64,000 nt of DNA from an uncultured Gemmiger sp. (GCA_944388145.1 CALXHQ010000003.1:148296-212295); one strand, 5' to 3'. Positions 43,322 through 52,019 are shown, counted from the first letter of the stretch. The notes: generated by a model not told the origin, from the letters alone. Program-made: numbers and translations.

Positions 43322-45430
43322 TCAGCGGACTTTCAGGGCATCACATTCGTTGCGAAGCACCGACAGCGGTTCCACTGCCACTTTTCCCACCCGGACCTCC
43401 AGGATGGTATGGCTGCCGGCGGTGGCCATCGGGTCACCCTGGCGGACAGTGTCGCCCTTCTTCACATCCAGGGCACCCAGGCAGTAAAAAATACTCTTGA
43501 TGCCGGCGCCGTGCTCGATCACCACCGTATTGCCAGCGGTGCCGCCCAGATTTTCGGCCAGCAGCACCCGGCCGTCCGCCGGGCAGATCAGCTGTTCGCC
43601 GCGCTGGGTGGCCACCACGGTGTTTTCCGCCACGCGGGCAGTGCCGTTGTCAATGTCAGCCACACGCTCATGGCTGCTGCGGCCCACATATTCCCGCTGG
43701 CCGTAGCCCAGCTCCACGCCCATCGAGCGCATCGAGGGCTGCACAAAGCCGCTTTGGGTCCAGTACAGTTCACTGTCGGCCACATCCAGCAGGGTCTCCA
43801 CCTCCGCCGGCGTGTCCTCAGGGCCAAGGAAGGGCCAGGAGCGGCTGCTGCGGGAGGAAAGGTCCAAACTGCCAAAGTTGCCGTTCGTCACCTGCAGTTC
43901 CAGCGTCTCGGTGTAACCGTCGGCCGTGACGGTGACAGTATAGCCGCCGGGCTGCTGGTCGCAGGACACGGGCAGGTAGGCCGTCCAAATATCCCCGTCC
44001 TGATAGAAGGCGCTGCCGCCCAGGGTGCTGGTCATGGTGGGGACGGCGTCGGTCTGGGTATCGCTGACCCGCACTGCCACCACGCCGCCCTGACGGACGG
44101 TGCGGACATTGAGCCGGAAGGAAGGACGCAGAGCCACCTCGAACTGGAAGCGATAGGTCTGGCTGCCGGTGACGGTGGCGTCCTGGCGGCCGCCCTCCTC
44201 GGTGCCCACGGTGATCTCGGCGGTGTAGGTTCCGTTTGTGTCAAAGCGGAAACTGCTGAAGGAGACCGCGCTGCCCTGGAACACCTGTACACCTGCCTCG
44301 TCCCAGATGGAGACAGTGGCGGTGTAGCCTTGGGGGCTGATCACCAGGCCGGGGGCCGCAGTTTCCACCGGCTGATCCAGCGGGACCGGGTCCGAAGTGA
44401 TGGTATCGGCATAGGTGCGCTTGATCTGGTTGCCCACCACCGGGATGCGCCACTCGTAGGCGGCGGTCTCCAGCGTCTGTCCGCCAAAGCTGACCTGAAG
44501 GGTGGGGATCATGTCCGGGGTGGCGCGGCTGTACAGCCAGCCCAGGCCCAGACCGGCGATCAGCGCAATCAGTACCGCCACCAGGGCCAGCCAGCGGGCC
44601 ATGCCGGTGGCGGCCCCCAGCGCCCATCCCTTGAGGCGGGCAGGCAGGTTGGCGGGCTCGGCATCCTCCGGCTCAGCGTCCTCCGGCTCGGCATCCTCCG
44701 GTTCGGGCTCCTCCGCGTCCGCCCCCTCCGGGGACGGGGCGGCGTTCCCGCCGGCGGCAGACTCCTCCGCTGCGCGGGAGAGGATCTGCTCAATGGACAT
44801 CTGCACCGTGCGGCTCATCTTTGCCACCCGCTCCTCCTCATCCGGGGCGGCGGGCTCCTCCTGATCCGGCACATCCACCGGCCAGGCGGGCGGAGTCTCG
44901 GGTGCGGCGGGCAGCACCGGGCTGGCGGCCGGTGTGGCGCAGACAGCGCCCTCCGGTTCCTGATCCGTCTTGTCCGGCGGCGGGGCGGTGTCTGCCTCCG
45001 CCGGTTCCGGCCGGCCGTTCTCCACCAGAGGTTCCTCCGGGGCGGGGACTTCGGCGGGCGGGGCCGGCGGCTGCTCCGCAGGAGCCTCCTCCGGAGCGGC
45101 GGGTTCGCCGGGGAGGTCCCCGGGCGCGTGGGATTCCGGTGCGGCAGGCTCCTCGGGGGCGGGATGCTTTTCCGTCATTTCAGGCTGCGGGGCCGGTCCG
45201 CCGGTTTCCGCAGGGGACTCTCCGGCGGGTTCGGGCTGCGCGGCGGCCTGCGGCGACGGCTGGGCACTGGAGACGTTTTGGGCCCTCCGCTTGCGGCGGC
45301 GGCGACGGCGTCTGGCCGACTTGCTGGTCGGGTGGTCCGCCCGCTGCTGCGCCTGGGGCGACGGGTCGGCGTCCCCCGCCGGAGCTGACGGACTGGTTTG
45401 ATTCCGTTTTTCTTCGTTCAACTGTTCCAT
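43322..45430 (-). CDS. Membrane protein with degenerate C-terminal LytM/M23 domain (large paralogue)
   Basis: A 702-residue protein. Residues 1-270 are cytoplasmic and disordered: a basic patch KSARRRRRRRKRR (about 37-49), then a very Pro/Glu/Ala-rich stretch with repeated EPEDAEPEDAEPEDA. One membrane helix follows (about 288-310). The outer part has beta-rich modules and a C-terminal LytM-like domain with GNTVVIEHGAGIKSIFYCLGALDVKKGDTVRQGD. The HxxxD motif is missing, YxHL is FYCL, and HxH is HTI, so it should not bind zinc normally. ATG 45430 is chosen; the ribosome-binding site is weak. It is a paralogue of the next gene upstream. Confidence 0.82.
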   Translation of the reverse strand: MEQLNEEKRNQTSPSAPAGDADPSPQAQQRADHPTSKSARRRRRRRKRRAQNVSSAQPSPQAAAQPEPAGESPAETGGPAPQPEMTEKHPAPEEPAAPESHAPGDLPGEPAAPEEAPAEQPPAPPAEVPAPEEPLVENGRPEPAEADTAPPPDKTDQEPEGAVCATPAASPVLPAAPETPPAWPVDVPDQEEPAAPDEEERVAKMSRTVQMSIEQILSRAAEESAAGGNAAPSPEGADAEEPEPEDAEPEDAEPEDAEPANLPARLKGWALGAATGMARWLALVAVLIALIAGLGLGWLYSRATPDMIPTLQVSFGGQTLETAAYEWRIPVVGNQIKRTYADTITSDPVPLDQPVETAAPGLVISPQGYTATVSIWDEAGVQVFQGSAVSFSSFRFDTNGTYTAEITVGTEEGGRQDATVTGSQTYRFQFEVALRPSFRLNVRTVRQGGVVAVRVSDTQTDAVPTMTSTLGGSAFYQDGDIWTAYLPVSCDQQPGGYTVTVTADGYTETLELQVTNGNFGSLDLSSRSSRSWPFLGPEDTPAEVETLLDVADSELYWTQSGFVQPSMRSMGVELGYGQREYVGRSSHERVADIDNGTARVAENTVVATQRGEQLICPADGRVLLAENLGGTAGNTVVIEHGAGIKSIFYCLGALDVKKGDTVRQGDPMATAGSHTILEVRVGKVAVEPLSVLRNECDALKVR

Positions 45431-45532
45431 GGCTGCTTTCTCACAAATCTCTCTATTCGTTGCACCTTGTCTGTGCGGTTCCACGGAAAAGCGGTTTTGT
45501 ACGGCTTTCCGGGGTCTTTCCCTTTGTGTATG

Positions 45533-46771
45533 TCACTCGCGCCATTGCAGACCGCTTTGCCCCGCGATGGCCTTGGCGGGGTCGACGGATTTGTTGCCGA
45601 TGCGAATCTCGTAAATCAGGTTGTCGGTGTCGCTGGTCTTGCCCAGCACGTCGCCCTTGGCGACAGTCTGCCCCCGCTGGGCAGTAACTTCGCCCAGACC
45701 GAACAGATAGCTCTTGACGCCGCAGCCATGATCCACCACCACAGTACCGCCGCTCAGGGCCAGGTTGCCGGCATAGACCACCACGCCCGCCTGGGGGCTG
45801 TACACGTCGCTGCCGGCAGGCGCCGCATAGGTCAGGCCGGTGGCCTGGCCGTCCCGGGCGCCGTTGGTCATATATACGCTGCCGTAGGGCACCAACACGC
45901 TGCCGTTGCAGGGGTGCTGGAAGGCCCCGGACCAGAGTTTGCCTTCCTGGGAGGATTCATACAACGGCCAGATGGCGTTGCGGTATTCCTCGTTGGCGCC
46001 GGCGGGCAGCGGCTCAGAGGGGGTGCCGGGCACTGTGGTGTACTGGGTCTGGGTGACGGTCAGTACCACTTCCATGCTGACATCGCCGCAGGTGACCTGA
46101 ATGGCATGGTCGCCCCCGGGGCAGTTGTAAGGCACGGCAATGTATCCCATCCAGCCGCCCTCGATGGAGCGGAACCAGATGTTGCCCAGGTTGCTCTCGG
46201 TGGTGGGGGTGCCGTCGCCCAGGATGCCGGTGAGCATCAGCGCCACCACATCCCCCTGGGAGGCCCGCTGCTTGCTGAGGGTGACTTCCGGGTTGAAATT
46301 GACGGTAAAACTGGCCTGGTACAGATACCAGCCAATGGGCTTGGCCGGCTTTTCGGTGCTTTGCTGGCGCAGTGTCAGTGAAAGGGTGTAGGTGCCGTTC
46401 TGGGTGTAGGTAAAGTCGGCATAGCCGGCGGCGTCGCCGGAAAAGGCGGTGGTTCCGTCCGGGGCGGTGAGAGTCAGCTCAGAGGCGGAGACCCAGTCGG
46501 GCAGGACAAAGTCCGGCCGTGTATTGCCGAAATCCCCCAGCTTTTGCACCGAGAGGGTGGCGGGCTGGTAGAAGTTGCGGCTGACCACCCCGCCAAACAC
46601 CGGCACATCCCATTCGTAACCGGAATTTTGCAGCGTCACACCGCCGAAGGTGGCGGTCTCCTCCGGCAGGTCATCCTCGTCGATCATAAAGTAAAAGGCC
46701 CCCACTGTACCGCCCAGCAGCAGCGCCACAAACAGCGCCACCATAAGCAGCCAGAGTATCAGTTTTTTCAT
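45533..46771 (-). CDS. Membrane protein with degenerate C-terminal LytM/M23 domain (small paralogue)
   Basis: A 412-residue protein with one N-terminal helix (about residues 4-26) and an outer part homologous to the larger neighbour: FGGVTLQNSGYEWDVPVFGG matches its FGGQTLETAAYEWRIPVVG. The C-terminal LytM-like domain reads ATGLTYAAPAGSDVYSP where active enzymes have HxGxD, YLFGL for YxHL, and NLIYEIRIG for HLHFE, so all zinc ligands are lost. Degenerate LytM proteins such as EnvC, NlpD and SpoIIQ act as scaffolds or activators, which is the likely role here. Transcribed ahead of the large paralogue. Confidence 0.85.
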   Translation of the reverse strand: MKKLILWLLMVALFVALLLGGTVGAFYFMIDEDDLPEETATFGGVTLQNSGYEWDVPVFGGVVSRNFYQPATLSVQKLGDFGNTRPDFVLPDWVSASELTLTAPDGTTAFSGDAAGYADFTYTQNGTYTLSLTLRQQSTEKPAKPIGWYLYQASFTVNFNPEVTLSKQRASQGDVVALMLTGILGDGTPTTESNLGNIWFRSIEGGWMGYIAVPYNCPGGDHAIQVTCGDVSMEVVLTVTQTQYTTVPGTPSEPLPAGANEEYRNAIWPLYESSQEGKLWSGAFQHPCNGSVLVPYGSVYMTNGARDGQATGLTYAAPAGSDVYSPQAGVVVYAGNLALSGGTVVVDHGCGVKSYLFGLGEVTAQRGQTVAKGDVLGKTSDTDNLIYEIRIGNKSVDPAKAIAGQSGLQWRE

Positions 46772-46844
46772 CCTGTTTTCTCCCGGGCTGGCGTCCTGCA
46801 AGGGCAGCGCGGCGTCCCGCCAGCCGGGGCGCTGTGCCCAACAA

Positions 46845-46900
46845 ACGAAAAGCCGGGCGTCCGCACAGCCGCACGTTGCCGTGCGCGGCGGCCGCCCGGC
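46845..46900 (-). terminator. Terminator after the small membrane protein gene
   Basis: Long GC-rich hairpin (gccgggcg at 46852-46859 with the facing cgcccggc at the other arm), followed by TTTT on the minus strand. Confidence 0.65.
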
Positions 46901-46936
46901 CGGTCCTGATGGAAAACGCGGTCCTGTTCGGTTACA

Positions 46937-47185
46937 TTACAGCGTCTTCTTGCCGTCCGCGTCAGGCACCGGCTCGGTACCGGGGGCGGCGGCAGTCTCG
47001 TCGTCATCGTCCGCCTCGTCCCCGTCGTCCGCGGCATCGCCCTCGAACTCATCGCTGAACAGCAGCTTTTCGTATTCATCCAGTTCCTTCTCCCGGCGGC
47101 GCAGATAAAGCGCCACCGCTGTCAGGATACCGACTGCTGCGGCAAGAAACGCCAGAATGGCACCAAACGTAGACTTTTTCATCAT
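46937..47185 (-). CDS. Small membrane protein with acidic cytoplasmic tail
   Basis: An 82-residue single-pass protein: helix at about residues 6-26, a basic RRREK stop-transfer segment, then a very acidic tail with runs such as DDGDEADDDDE. Nothing is recognisable as a catalytic motif. GGGAGG lies nine bases before ATG 47185, with a second ATG directly next. It has a clear promoter and leads the block that contains the two LytM-like genes, though a terminator lies between. Function unknown. Confidence 0.65.
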   Translation of the reverse strand: MMKKSTFGAILAFLAAAVGILTAVALYLRRREKELDEYEKLLFSDEFEGDAADDGDEADDDDETAAAPGTEPVPDADGKKTL

Positions 47186-47272
47186 ACCGGTAAACCTCCC
47201 TTGCAATCTGCCGCCCCCCTGGGGGTGCGGCCACGGCCCCGGCCAAAAGGCCGAAACCCATAAAGTAACTTT

Positions 47273-47301
47273 ATTATACCCGACCCCAAAGGGGAATACA
47301 A
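47273..47301 (-). promoter_or_regulatory. Promoter of the small membrane protein gene
   Basis: Minus-strand TTGTAT (47301-47296), 17-base spacer, TATAAT (47278-47273). Confidence 0.65.
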
Positions 47302-47453
47302 CGGCAAACCTGTAAAAAATTGGAGACAAAAGTATTTCCAACCGGGCAGAGCCGCCGGGGCAGGAAGCAATTTTATTCGCTGAATCGTCTGTTTCATTTC
47401 CGGTGAAAATGCCGTCCTTTTATTGGGACATTTTCAGGCGCCTGCCGGGCGGG

Positions 47454-48191
47454 TCATTCCAGATTGCCGGTCAGCGTCATCACGGCGGAAAGCACCGCCA
47501 GCGGCGCGGTCTCGCAGCGCAGGATGCGGGGCCCCAGCCCCACGGTTTTGGCCCCGGCCGCGGCGGCAGCGGCAGCCTCCTCGGGGGAGAAGCCGCCCTC
47601 ACTGCCGGTGATGAGGGCGATGTTCCGGGGCGGGCAGGCCGGGTTGCCGGGCAGCAGGCTGCGCAGCGGCACGCCGCCACACTCGTAAAAGAACAGCGCC
47701 AGGTCGTAACCGGCCAGTTCCCGGCAAACGGCAGCGAAGTCGGGCAGCGGCAGCGCCACCTGGGGCAGAATGCCCCGGCCGCACTGCTTGGCGGCCTCGG
47801 CGGCAATGCGGTTGTACCGCTGCTGCTTGGCTTCCTCCTTTTTGGGAGCAGCCACACAGTACCGGCTGAAAAACGGCACCACCCGGTGTACACCCAGCTC
47901 CACCGAATGGCGGACGATCTCCTCCAGCTTGCCCTGCTTGGGGTAGCCGGCGTAGAGGGTGACCTGCACGGTGGGCTCGGCGGCGCTGGGATACCCCTCG
48001 GTGACGGTGAACTCCACCCGGCCGGAGGTGATGGCGGTGACGGTGCCGGTGTACTCCACGGCGTTTGCGTCGCACAGGATGACGGTGTCCCCCACCCGGC
48101 CGCGCATCACGTCGGCCAGATGGTGGGCGTCGGGGCCGGTCAGCGCGGCGCGGCCGCCGCCGATCTCGGTGGTAAAGTAACGGTGGGGCAA
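47454..48191 (-). CDS. rsmE: 16S rRNA (uracil-1498-N3)-methyltransferase
   Basis: SPOUT-class methyltransferase that methylates U1498 of 16S rRNA. The 245-residue protein begins PHRYFT, has VTLYAGYPKQGKLEEIVRHSVELGV at the start of the catalytic domain, and the SAM-binding knot ITGSEGGFSPEE (about residues 194-205) with LGPRILRCETAPL near the C-terminus. The start codon is TTG at 48191 behind GGAGG. It follows prmA with a 131-base gap, a pairing common in Firmicutes. Confidence 0.95.
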   Translation of the reverse strand: MPHRYFTTEIGGGRAALTGPDAHHLADVMRGRVGDTVILCDANAVEYTGTVTAITSGRVEFTVTEGYPSAAEPTVQVTLYAGYPKQGKLEEIVRHSVELGVHRVVPFFSRYCVAAPKKEEAKQQRYNRIAAEAAKQCGRGILPQVALPLPDFAAVCRELAGYDLALFFYECGGVPLRSLLPGNPACPPRNIALITGSEGGFSPEEAAAAAAAGAKTVGLGPRILRCETAPLAVLSAVMTLTGNLE

Positions 48192-48322
48192 TGGCGGTTC
48201 CTCCCTGGGCGGGCGGCGCCGGCCGGCGTACCCCCGCCGTCTGCGGCGGGATTTCGCGCGGTTTGCGCCGCCTTTGGTATTTTAGCGGGGTTGCGGTGCG
48301 AAAACGGGCGTTTTGCGGCGGG

Positions 48323-49237
48323 TCACGCCTTTTCGCACAGGATGCAGACCCAGCCGCGTTTTTCCAGGATGCGCACCGGGTCGAGGCCGTTGGCGCGCAG
48401 ACCGTCCAGCACCTCATCCTTGCGGGTGTCGATGATGCCGGAGCAGATGAACTTTGCCCCCGGCGCCATCAGCGCTGGCACCGACGGCGCCAGCGACAGG
48501 ATGGCCGACGCCACAATGTTGGCGGTGATGATGTCGTAAAGGCCCTCGGCCTTGTCGGACAGGTCACCCACCAGCACGCGGAAGTGTTCTTCCACGCCGT
48601 TGCGGCGGGCATTCTCGCCGGCGGTGCGCACGCACATGGGGTCGATGTCCACACCGTCGGCCTCGCGGGCGCCCAGCTTCAGCGCCGCGATGGCCAGAAT
48701 GCCGGAGCCGGTGCCCACGTCCAGCACACGCTCGCCGCCCTGCACCAGATCGTCCAGCAGTTCCAGGCAGAGGGAGGTGGTCTCGTGGGTGCCGGTGCCG
48801 AAGGCCAGGCCCGGGTCCATGGTGATCTGGATGCGGCTGCTGCCGCTGGTCTCCCAGCCGGGCACGATAATCAGCCGTTTGCCGATCTCCATGGTGTGGT
48901 AGTATTTTTTCCAGGCGTTCTGCCAGTCCTCCTGCTCCACCCCCTGGGTGTCCAGCTGGTACTGGATGCCGGAGGCCTTCAGCCGCTCCTCGAACAGGGG
49001 CAGGACCTCGGCGGGGTTTTCGTCGGGAGCCAGGTACATGTGCACAATGACCACATCCCGGGGCTTGTCCAGCAGCTCCTGCTCGATCAGGTCCACATGG
49101 GCGATCTCCCAGGCCTGCTGTTCCAGGTCGCTGTAATCTTCAATATAGATGCCGCCGTTGGAGACCATCGTGGCGATGGCCTCGGCGGTATCGGCGTCCT
49201 TTTGGGGGACGGTGATGCGGATATCAGTCCATTCCAT
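48323..49237 (-). CDS. prmA: Ribosomal protein L11 methyltransferase
   Basis: SAM-dependent enzyme that trimethylates ribosomal protein L11. The 304-residue protein has an N-terminal substrate domain starting MEWTDIRITVP and including WQNAWKKYYHTMEIGKRL, then DPGLAFGTGTHETTSLCLELL and the SAM-binding motif VLDVGTGSGILAIAALKLGA, and NIVASAILSLAP. ATG 49237 has GGAAGGAA upstream. The promoter reads TGTACA (49334-49329), 18 bases, TATAAT (49310-49305). It is followed by rsmE. Confidence 0.96.
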   Translation of the reverse strand: MEWTDIRITVPQKDADTAEAIATMVSNGGIYIEDYSDLEQQAWEIAHVDLIEQELLDKPRDVVIVHMYLAPDENPAEVLPLFEERLKASGIQYQLDTQGVEQEDWQNAWKKYYHTMEIGKRLIIVPGWETSGSSRIQITMDPGLAFGTGTHETTSLCLELLDDLVQGGERVLDVGTGSGILAIAALKLGAREADGVDIDPMCVRTAGENARRNGVEEHFRVLVGDLSDKAEGLYDIITANIVASAILSLAPSVPALMAPGAKFICSGIIDTRKDEVLDGLRANGLDPVRILEKRGWVCILCEKA

Positions 49238-49304
49238 GGGGGTTCCTTCCCGGGGCTTGGGCCCCTGTATGTTTTTGCCGATTGCGGCATTTCCGATTGG
49301 TTCC

Positions 49305-49334
49305 ATTATACACGATTGGGCAGCCTTGTGTACA
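49305..49334 (-). promoter_or_regulatory. Promoter of prmA
   Basis: Minus-strand TGTACA (49334-49329), 18-base spacer, TATAAT (49310-49305). Confidence 0.55.
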
Positions 49335-49349
49335 GCCCGCCTGCACCAT

Positions 49350-49378
49350 TTGCAGCTTTTGCGGCTATACTGTATCAT
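49350..49378 (+). promoter_or_regulatory. Promoter of the GNAT gene upstream of spoVAC
   Basis: TTGCAG (49350-49355), 17-base spacer, TATCAT (49373-49378). Confidence 0.5.
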
Positions 49379-49425
49379 AAGGGCAGCGGAAACGCCGCAC
49401 AATGTGCAGAAAGGAGGCTTCGGCC

Positions 49426-49992
49426 ATGGAGATCCGCCTGCTGGGGGAACGCGACGCCGAACAGATCTATCACACCTATATGGAAAAGGATTTTCCGCCC
49501 AGCGAGCTGAAACCCTTTTCCTCGGTACAGGGGCTTTTGTGCCGGGGCCTGTATGAGCCGCTGGCCCTGTACGAGGGCGGGGTCCTGGCCGCCTACGCCT
49601 GGCAGACGGTGCTGCCCGGCTGCCCCGGCGCGCTGCTGGATTACTTTGCGGTGGTGCCCGGCCGGCGGGGCGGCGGCGTGGGCACCCGGGCGCTGCGGGC
49701 GCTGGCGGCGTACTACGCGCCCCGCAAGCAGACATTGATCATCGAGTGCGAGCACCCCGCCTTTGCCCCCGACCCGGCCGTGGCAAAGCGGCGGGTGGGC
49801 TTTTACCTGCGGGCGGGGGCACGGGCCACCGCCATGGAAAGCCTGCTGTTCGGGGTGCGGTACCAGATCTACGCCCTGCCCTGCGGCGGACAGGAGACAG
49901 ACAGCGAACTCCGCGCCGACCTGGAAACGCTCTACCGCACCATGGTGCCGGAGCCCTATTACCGGGGCAACGTGATATTTTTCGGCGGCTGA
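49426..49992 (+). CDS. GNAT family acetyltransferase
   Basis: A 188-residue GNAT protein. The acetyl-CoA loop is VVPGRRGGGVGTRALRALAAYY (about residues 77-98), preceded by the core strand LLDYFAVVPG, with the tail VGFYLRAGARATAMESLLFGVRYQI typical of the fold. The substrate is unknown. AAAGGAGG precedes ATG 49426. It ends 71 bases before spoVAC on the same strand, with a forespore-type promoter between, so it may be vegetative. Confidence 0.88.
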   Translation: MEIRLLGERDAEQIYHTYMEKDFPPSELKPFSSVQGLLCRGLYEPLALYEGGVLAAYAWQTVLPGCPGALLDYFAVVPGRRGGGVGTRALRALAAYYAPRKQTLIIECEHPAFAPDPAVAKRRVGFYLRAGARATAMESLLFGVRYQIYALPCGGQETDSELRADLETLYRTMVPEPYYRGNVIFFGG

Positions 49993-50002
49993 GGGCATAC
50001 TA
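49973..50002 (+). promoter_or_regulatory. Candidate sigma-G/forespore promoter for spoVAC
   Basis: TGATA (49973-49977), 18-base spacer, CATACTA (49996-50002). The latter fits the CATNNTA -10 used by forespore sigma G in Bacillus, where spoVA is a known sigma-G target. It lies 62 bases before the spoVAC ATG. Confidence 0.5.
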
Positions 50003-50063
50003 TGGCCAGAGGCAGAGGGATGCCCTCCGGGCGTTCCACCAAACGGAAAGGACGGTCGCCGCC

Positions 50064-50504
50064 ATGAAACTGGACCCCAAACGATACGCCGAGATGACCC
50101 GAAACGCCACGCCCCATTCCCCCGTGCTGAAAGACTGCCTGTGGGCGTTTTTTGTGGGCGGCGCCATCTGCCTGCTGGGCGAGTGCCTGCGGCAGTTCTG
50201 GCTGCAATGGTATGATACTGAGCTGGCCGGCACCCTGACCAGCATCTCGCTGATCTTCCTGTCCGCGGCGGCCACAGCGGCGGGCTGGTACCAGAAGCTG
50301 GGCGCCAAAGCCGGAGCCGGCACGCTGGTGCCCATCACGGGGTTTGCCAACTCGGTGGTCAGCCCGGCGGTGGAATTCAAGGCCGAGGGCTGGGTGACCG
50401 GCGTGGGAGCCAAAATCTTTATCATTGCGGGGCCGGTGATCGCCTTCGGCACGCTGGCGTCCTGGGTGTGGGGCATTTTGTACTGGGTGTCCACCAAGTT
50501 CTGA
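50064..50504 (+). CDS. spoVAC: Stage V sporulation protein AC
   Basis: Membrane subunit of the SpoVA channel that moves dipicolinic acid into the forespore and releases it in germination. The 146-residue protein has four helices and the family segments MTRNATPHSPVLKDCLWAFFVGG (about 11-33), GAGTLVPITGFANSVVSPAVEFKAEGWVTGVGAKIF. It resembles mechanosensitive SpoVAC. AAAGGAC precedes the ATG, and spoVAD follows after 111 bases holding a strong hairpin. spoVAA, AB and AF are absent, as in many Clostridia. Confidence 0.95.
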   Translation: MKLDPKRYAEMTRNATPHSPVLKDCLWAFFVGGAICLLGECLRQFWLQWYDTELAGTLTSISLIFLSAAATAAGWYQKLGAKAGAGTLVPITGFANSVVSPAVEFKAEGWVTGVGAKIFIIAGPVIAFGTLASWVWGILYWVSTKF

Positions 50505-50555
50505 CCGGCGCCCCCTCCGGCCGCATTGCATAAATCGCCCCATCGGCGGCAGACT

Positions 50556-50592
50556 AACAGGGTACCGGGTGCTCTCCCGGTACCCTGTTCTT
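50556..50592 (+). terminator. Hairpin between spoVAC and spoVAD
   Basis: Fourteen-bp perfect stem (50556-50569 with 50576-50589), six-base loop. The tail is TTCTTGATTTT, weaker than a normal terminator run. It may adjust relative expression of spoVAC and spoVAD or protect the mRNA. Confidence 0.5.
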
Positions 50593-50615
50593 GATTTTGC
50601 AAGCAAAGGAAGTGT

Positions 50616-51659
50616 ATGGCAATGCCGGTGCGCAGCGGCGATACCCTGATTTTTTCCACTCCGCCTGTGGTGCGGGCCTGGGCCTGTGCCGGGGGCAAAA
50701 AGGAGGCCGAAGGTCCCCTGGCCGTTGAATTTGATCTTCTGTTTTCTGACACCTCCTTTGGCTGCGGCAAGTGGGAGAAGGCGGAAAGCCTGTTACAGCA
50801 GAAATGCGTGGCCCGCTGCCTGACCAAAGCCGGTCTGGACCCCGATCAGGTGGACCTGGCCTTTGGCGGTGACCTGCAGGCCCAGTGCACCGCCTCAAAC
50901 TATACCATGCGGTGGCTGGGCGCACCCTATGCCGGGCTGTACGGCGCCTGCAGCACCATGGCCGAAGGCCTGGCGCTGGCTGCCTGCTTTGCCGCAGCGG
51001 GCTTTGCCCGGCAGGCGCTGGCCTTTACCAGCAGCCACTTCTGCGCGGCGGAACGGCAGTTCCGCACCCCGCTGGACTACGGCGGCAAGCGCACCACCAC
51101 CGCCCAGTGGACGGCCACCGCGGCGGGGGCCTGCATCCTGTCGCCGGGCGGCGGGCAGGCGGGCGTGCCGGTGACCAGTGTGACCTTTGGCCGGGTGCAG
51201 GACTACGAGGTGCACGACATCAACAACATGGGTGCCGCCATGATGCCCGCCGCCGTGTCCACGCTGTGCCACCACTTTGCCGATACCGCCACCCGCCCTG
51301 CCGACTACGACGCCATTTTTACCGGCGATCTGGGCCGGGTAGGCAGCGGGCTGCTCCATGACCAGATGCGCCGGGAGGGGCTGCCGCTGGAAAACCATCT
51401 TGACTGCGGCTGCCTGCTGTACGACGTGGATACCCAGCAGGTGCAGGCGGGCGGCAGCGGCGCGGGGTGCAGCGCCGCGGTGCTGTGTGCCCATGTGCTG
51501 CCCCGGCTGATGGACGGCCGGTGGCGGCGGGTTCTGTTTTTATCCACCGGCGCGCTGATGAGCCAGACCACCTACCTGCAGGGGGAGAGCATCCCCGGCA
51601 TCGCCCATGCGGTGGAGCTGGCCGCGCCGGACACTGTCCCCGCAAAGAAGGAGGCTTGA
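50616..51659 (+). CDS. spoVAD: Stage V sporulation protein AD
   Basis: Soluble SpoVA subunit with a thiolase-like fold; in Bacillus it binds dipicolinic acid. The 347-residue protein has LLQQKCVARCLTKAGLDPDQVDLAFGGDLQAQ (about 60-91), GLYGACSTMAEGLALAACFAAAGF, VQDYEVHDINNMGAAMMPAA and AIFTGDLGRVG. The first ATG (50616) has a spacing of five bases from AAGGA; the third codon is also ATG. It is followed after three bases by spoVAE. Confidence 0.95.
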   Translation: MAMPVRSGDTLIFSTPPVVRAWACAGGKKEAEGPLAVEFDLLFSDTSFGCGKWEKAESLLQQKCVARCLTKAGLDPDQVDLAFGGDLQAQCTASNYTMRWLGAPYAGLYGACSTMAEGLALAACFAAAGFARQALAFTSSHFCAAERQFRTPLDYGGKRTTTAQWTATAAGACILSPGGGQAGVPVTSVTFGRVQDYEVHDINNMGAAMMPAAVSTLCHHFADTATRPADYDAIFTGDLGRVGSGLLHDQMRREGLPLENHLDCGCLLYDVDTQQVQAGGSGAGCSAAVLCAHVLPRLMDGRWRRVLFLSTGALMSQTTYLQGESIPGIAHAVELAAPDTVPAKKEA

Positions 51660-51662
51660 GTC

Positions 51663-52019
51663 ATGCAGTTTTTCTGGGCTTTTGTGGTGGGCGGCGCCAT
51701 CTGCGTGATCGGCCAGCTGCTGATCGACTACACCGCCCTGACCCCGGCGCGCATCCTGACCGGCTATGTGGTGGCGGGCGTGGTACTGAGCGCCCTGGGC
51801 CTGTACCAGCCCCTGGCCGACTTTGCCGGGGCGGGAGCCAGCGTACCGCTGCTGGGCTTTGGCCACCTGCTGGCGCAGGGGGTACAGAAGGCGGTGGAGG
51901 CCATCGGCCTGCCAGGAATCTTTACCGGAGGTCTGACGGCGGCGGCCGGCGGCATTGCCGCCAGCCTGGTATTCGCCGTGCTGGCAGCGCTGGTGGGCAA
52001 AAGCCGGGACCAGAATTGA
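51663..52019 (+). CDS. spoVAE: Stage V sporulation protein AE
   Basis: Membrane subunit of the SpoVA channel, 118 residues with four helices. Family landmarks are FFWAFVVGGAICVIGQLLIDYTALTPARIL at the N-terminus, LLGFGHLLAQGVQKAV and GIFTGGLTAAAGGIAASLVFAVL. It is related to spoVAC (both start with a WAFxVGGAIC motif), and it is the last gene of the spoVA operon. AAGGAGG lies within the spoVAD end, 12 bases before the ATG. Confidence 0.95.
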   Translation: MQFFWAFVVGGAICVIGQLLIDYTALTPARILTGYVVAGVVLSALGLYQPLADFAGAGASVPLLGFGHLLAQGVQKAVEAIGLPGIFTGGLTAAAGGIAASLVFAVLAALVGKSRDQN

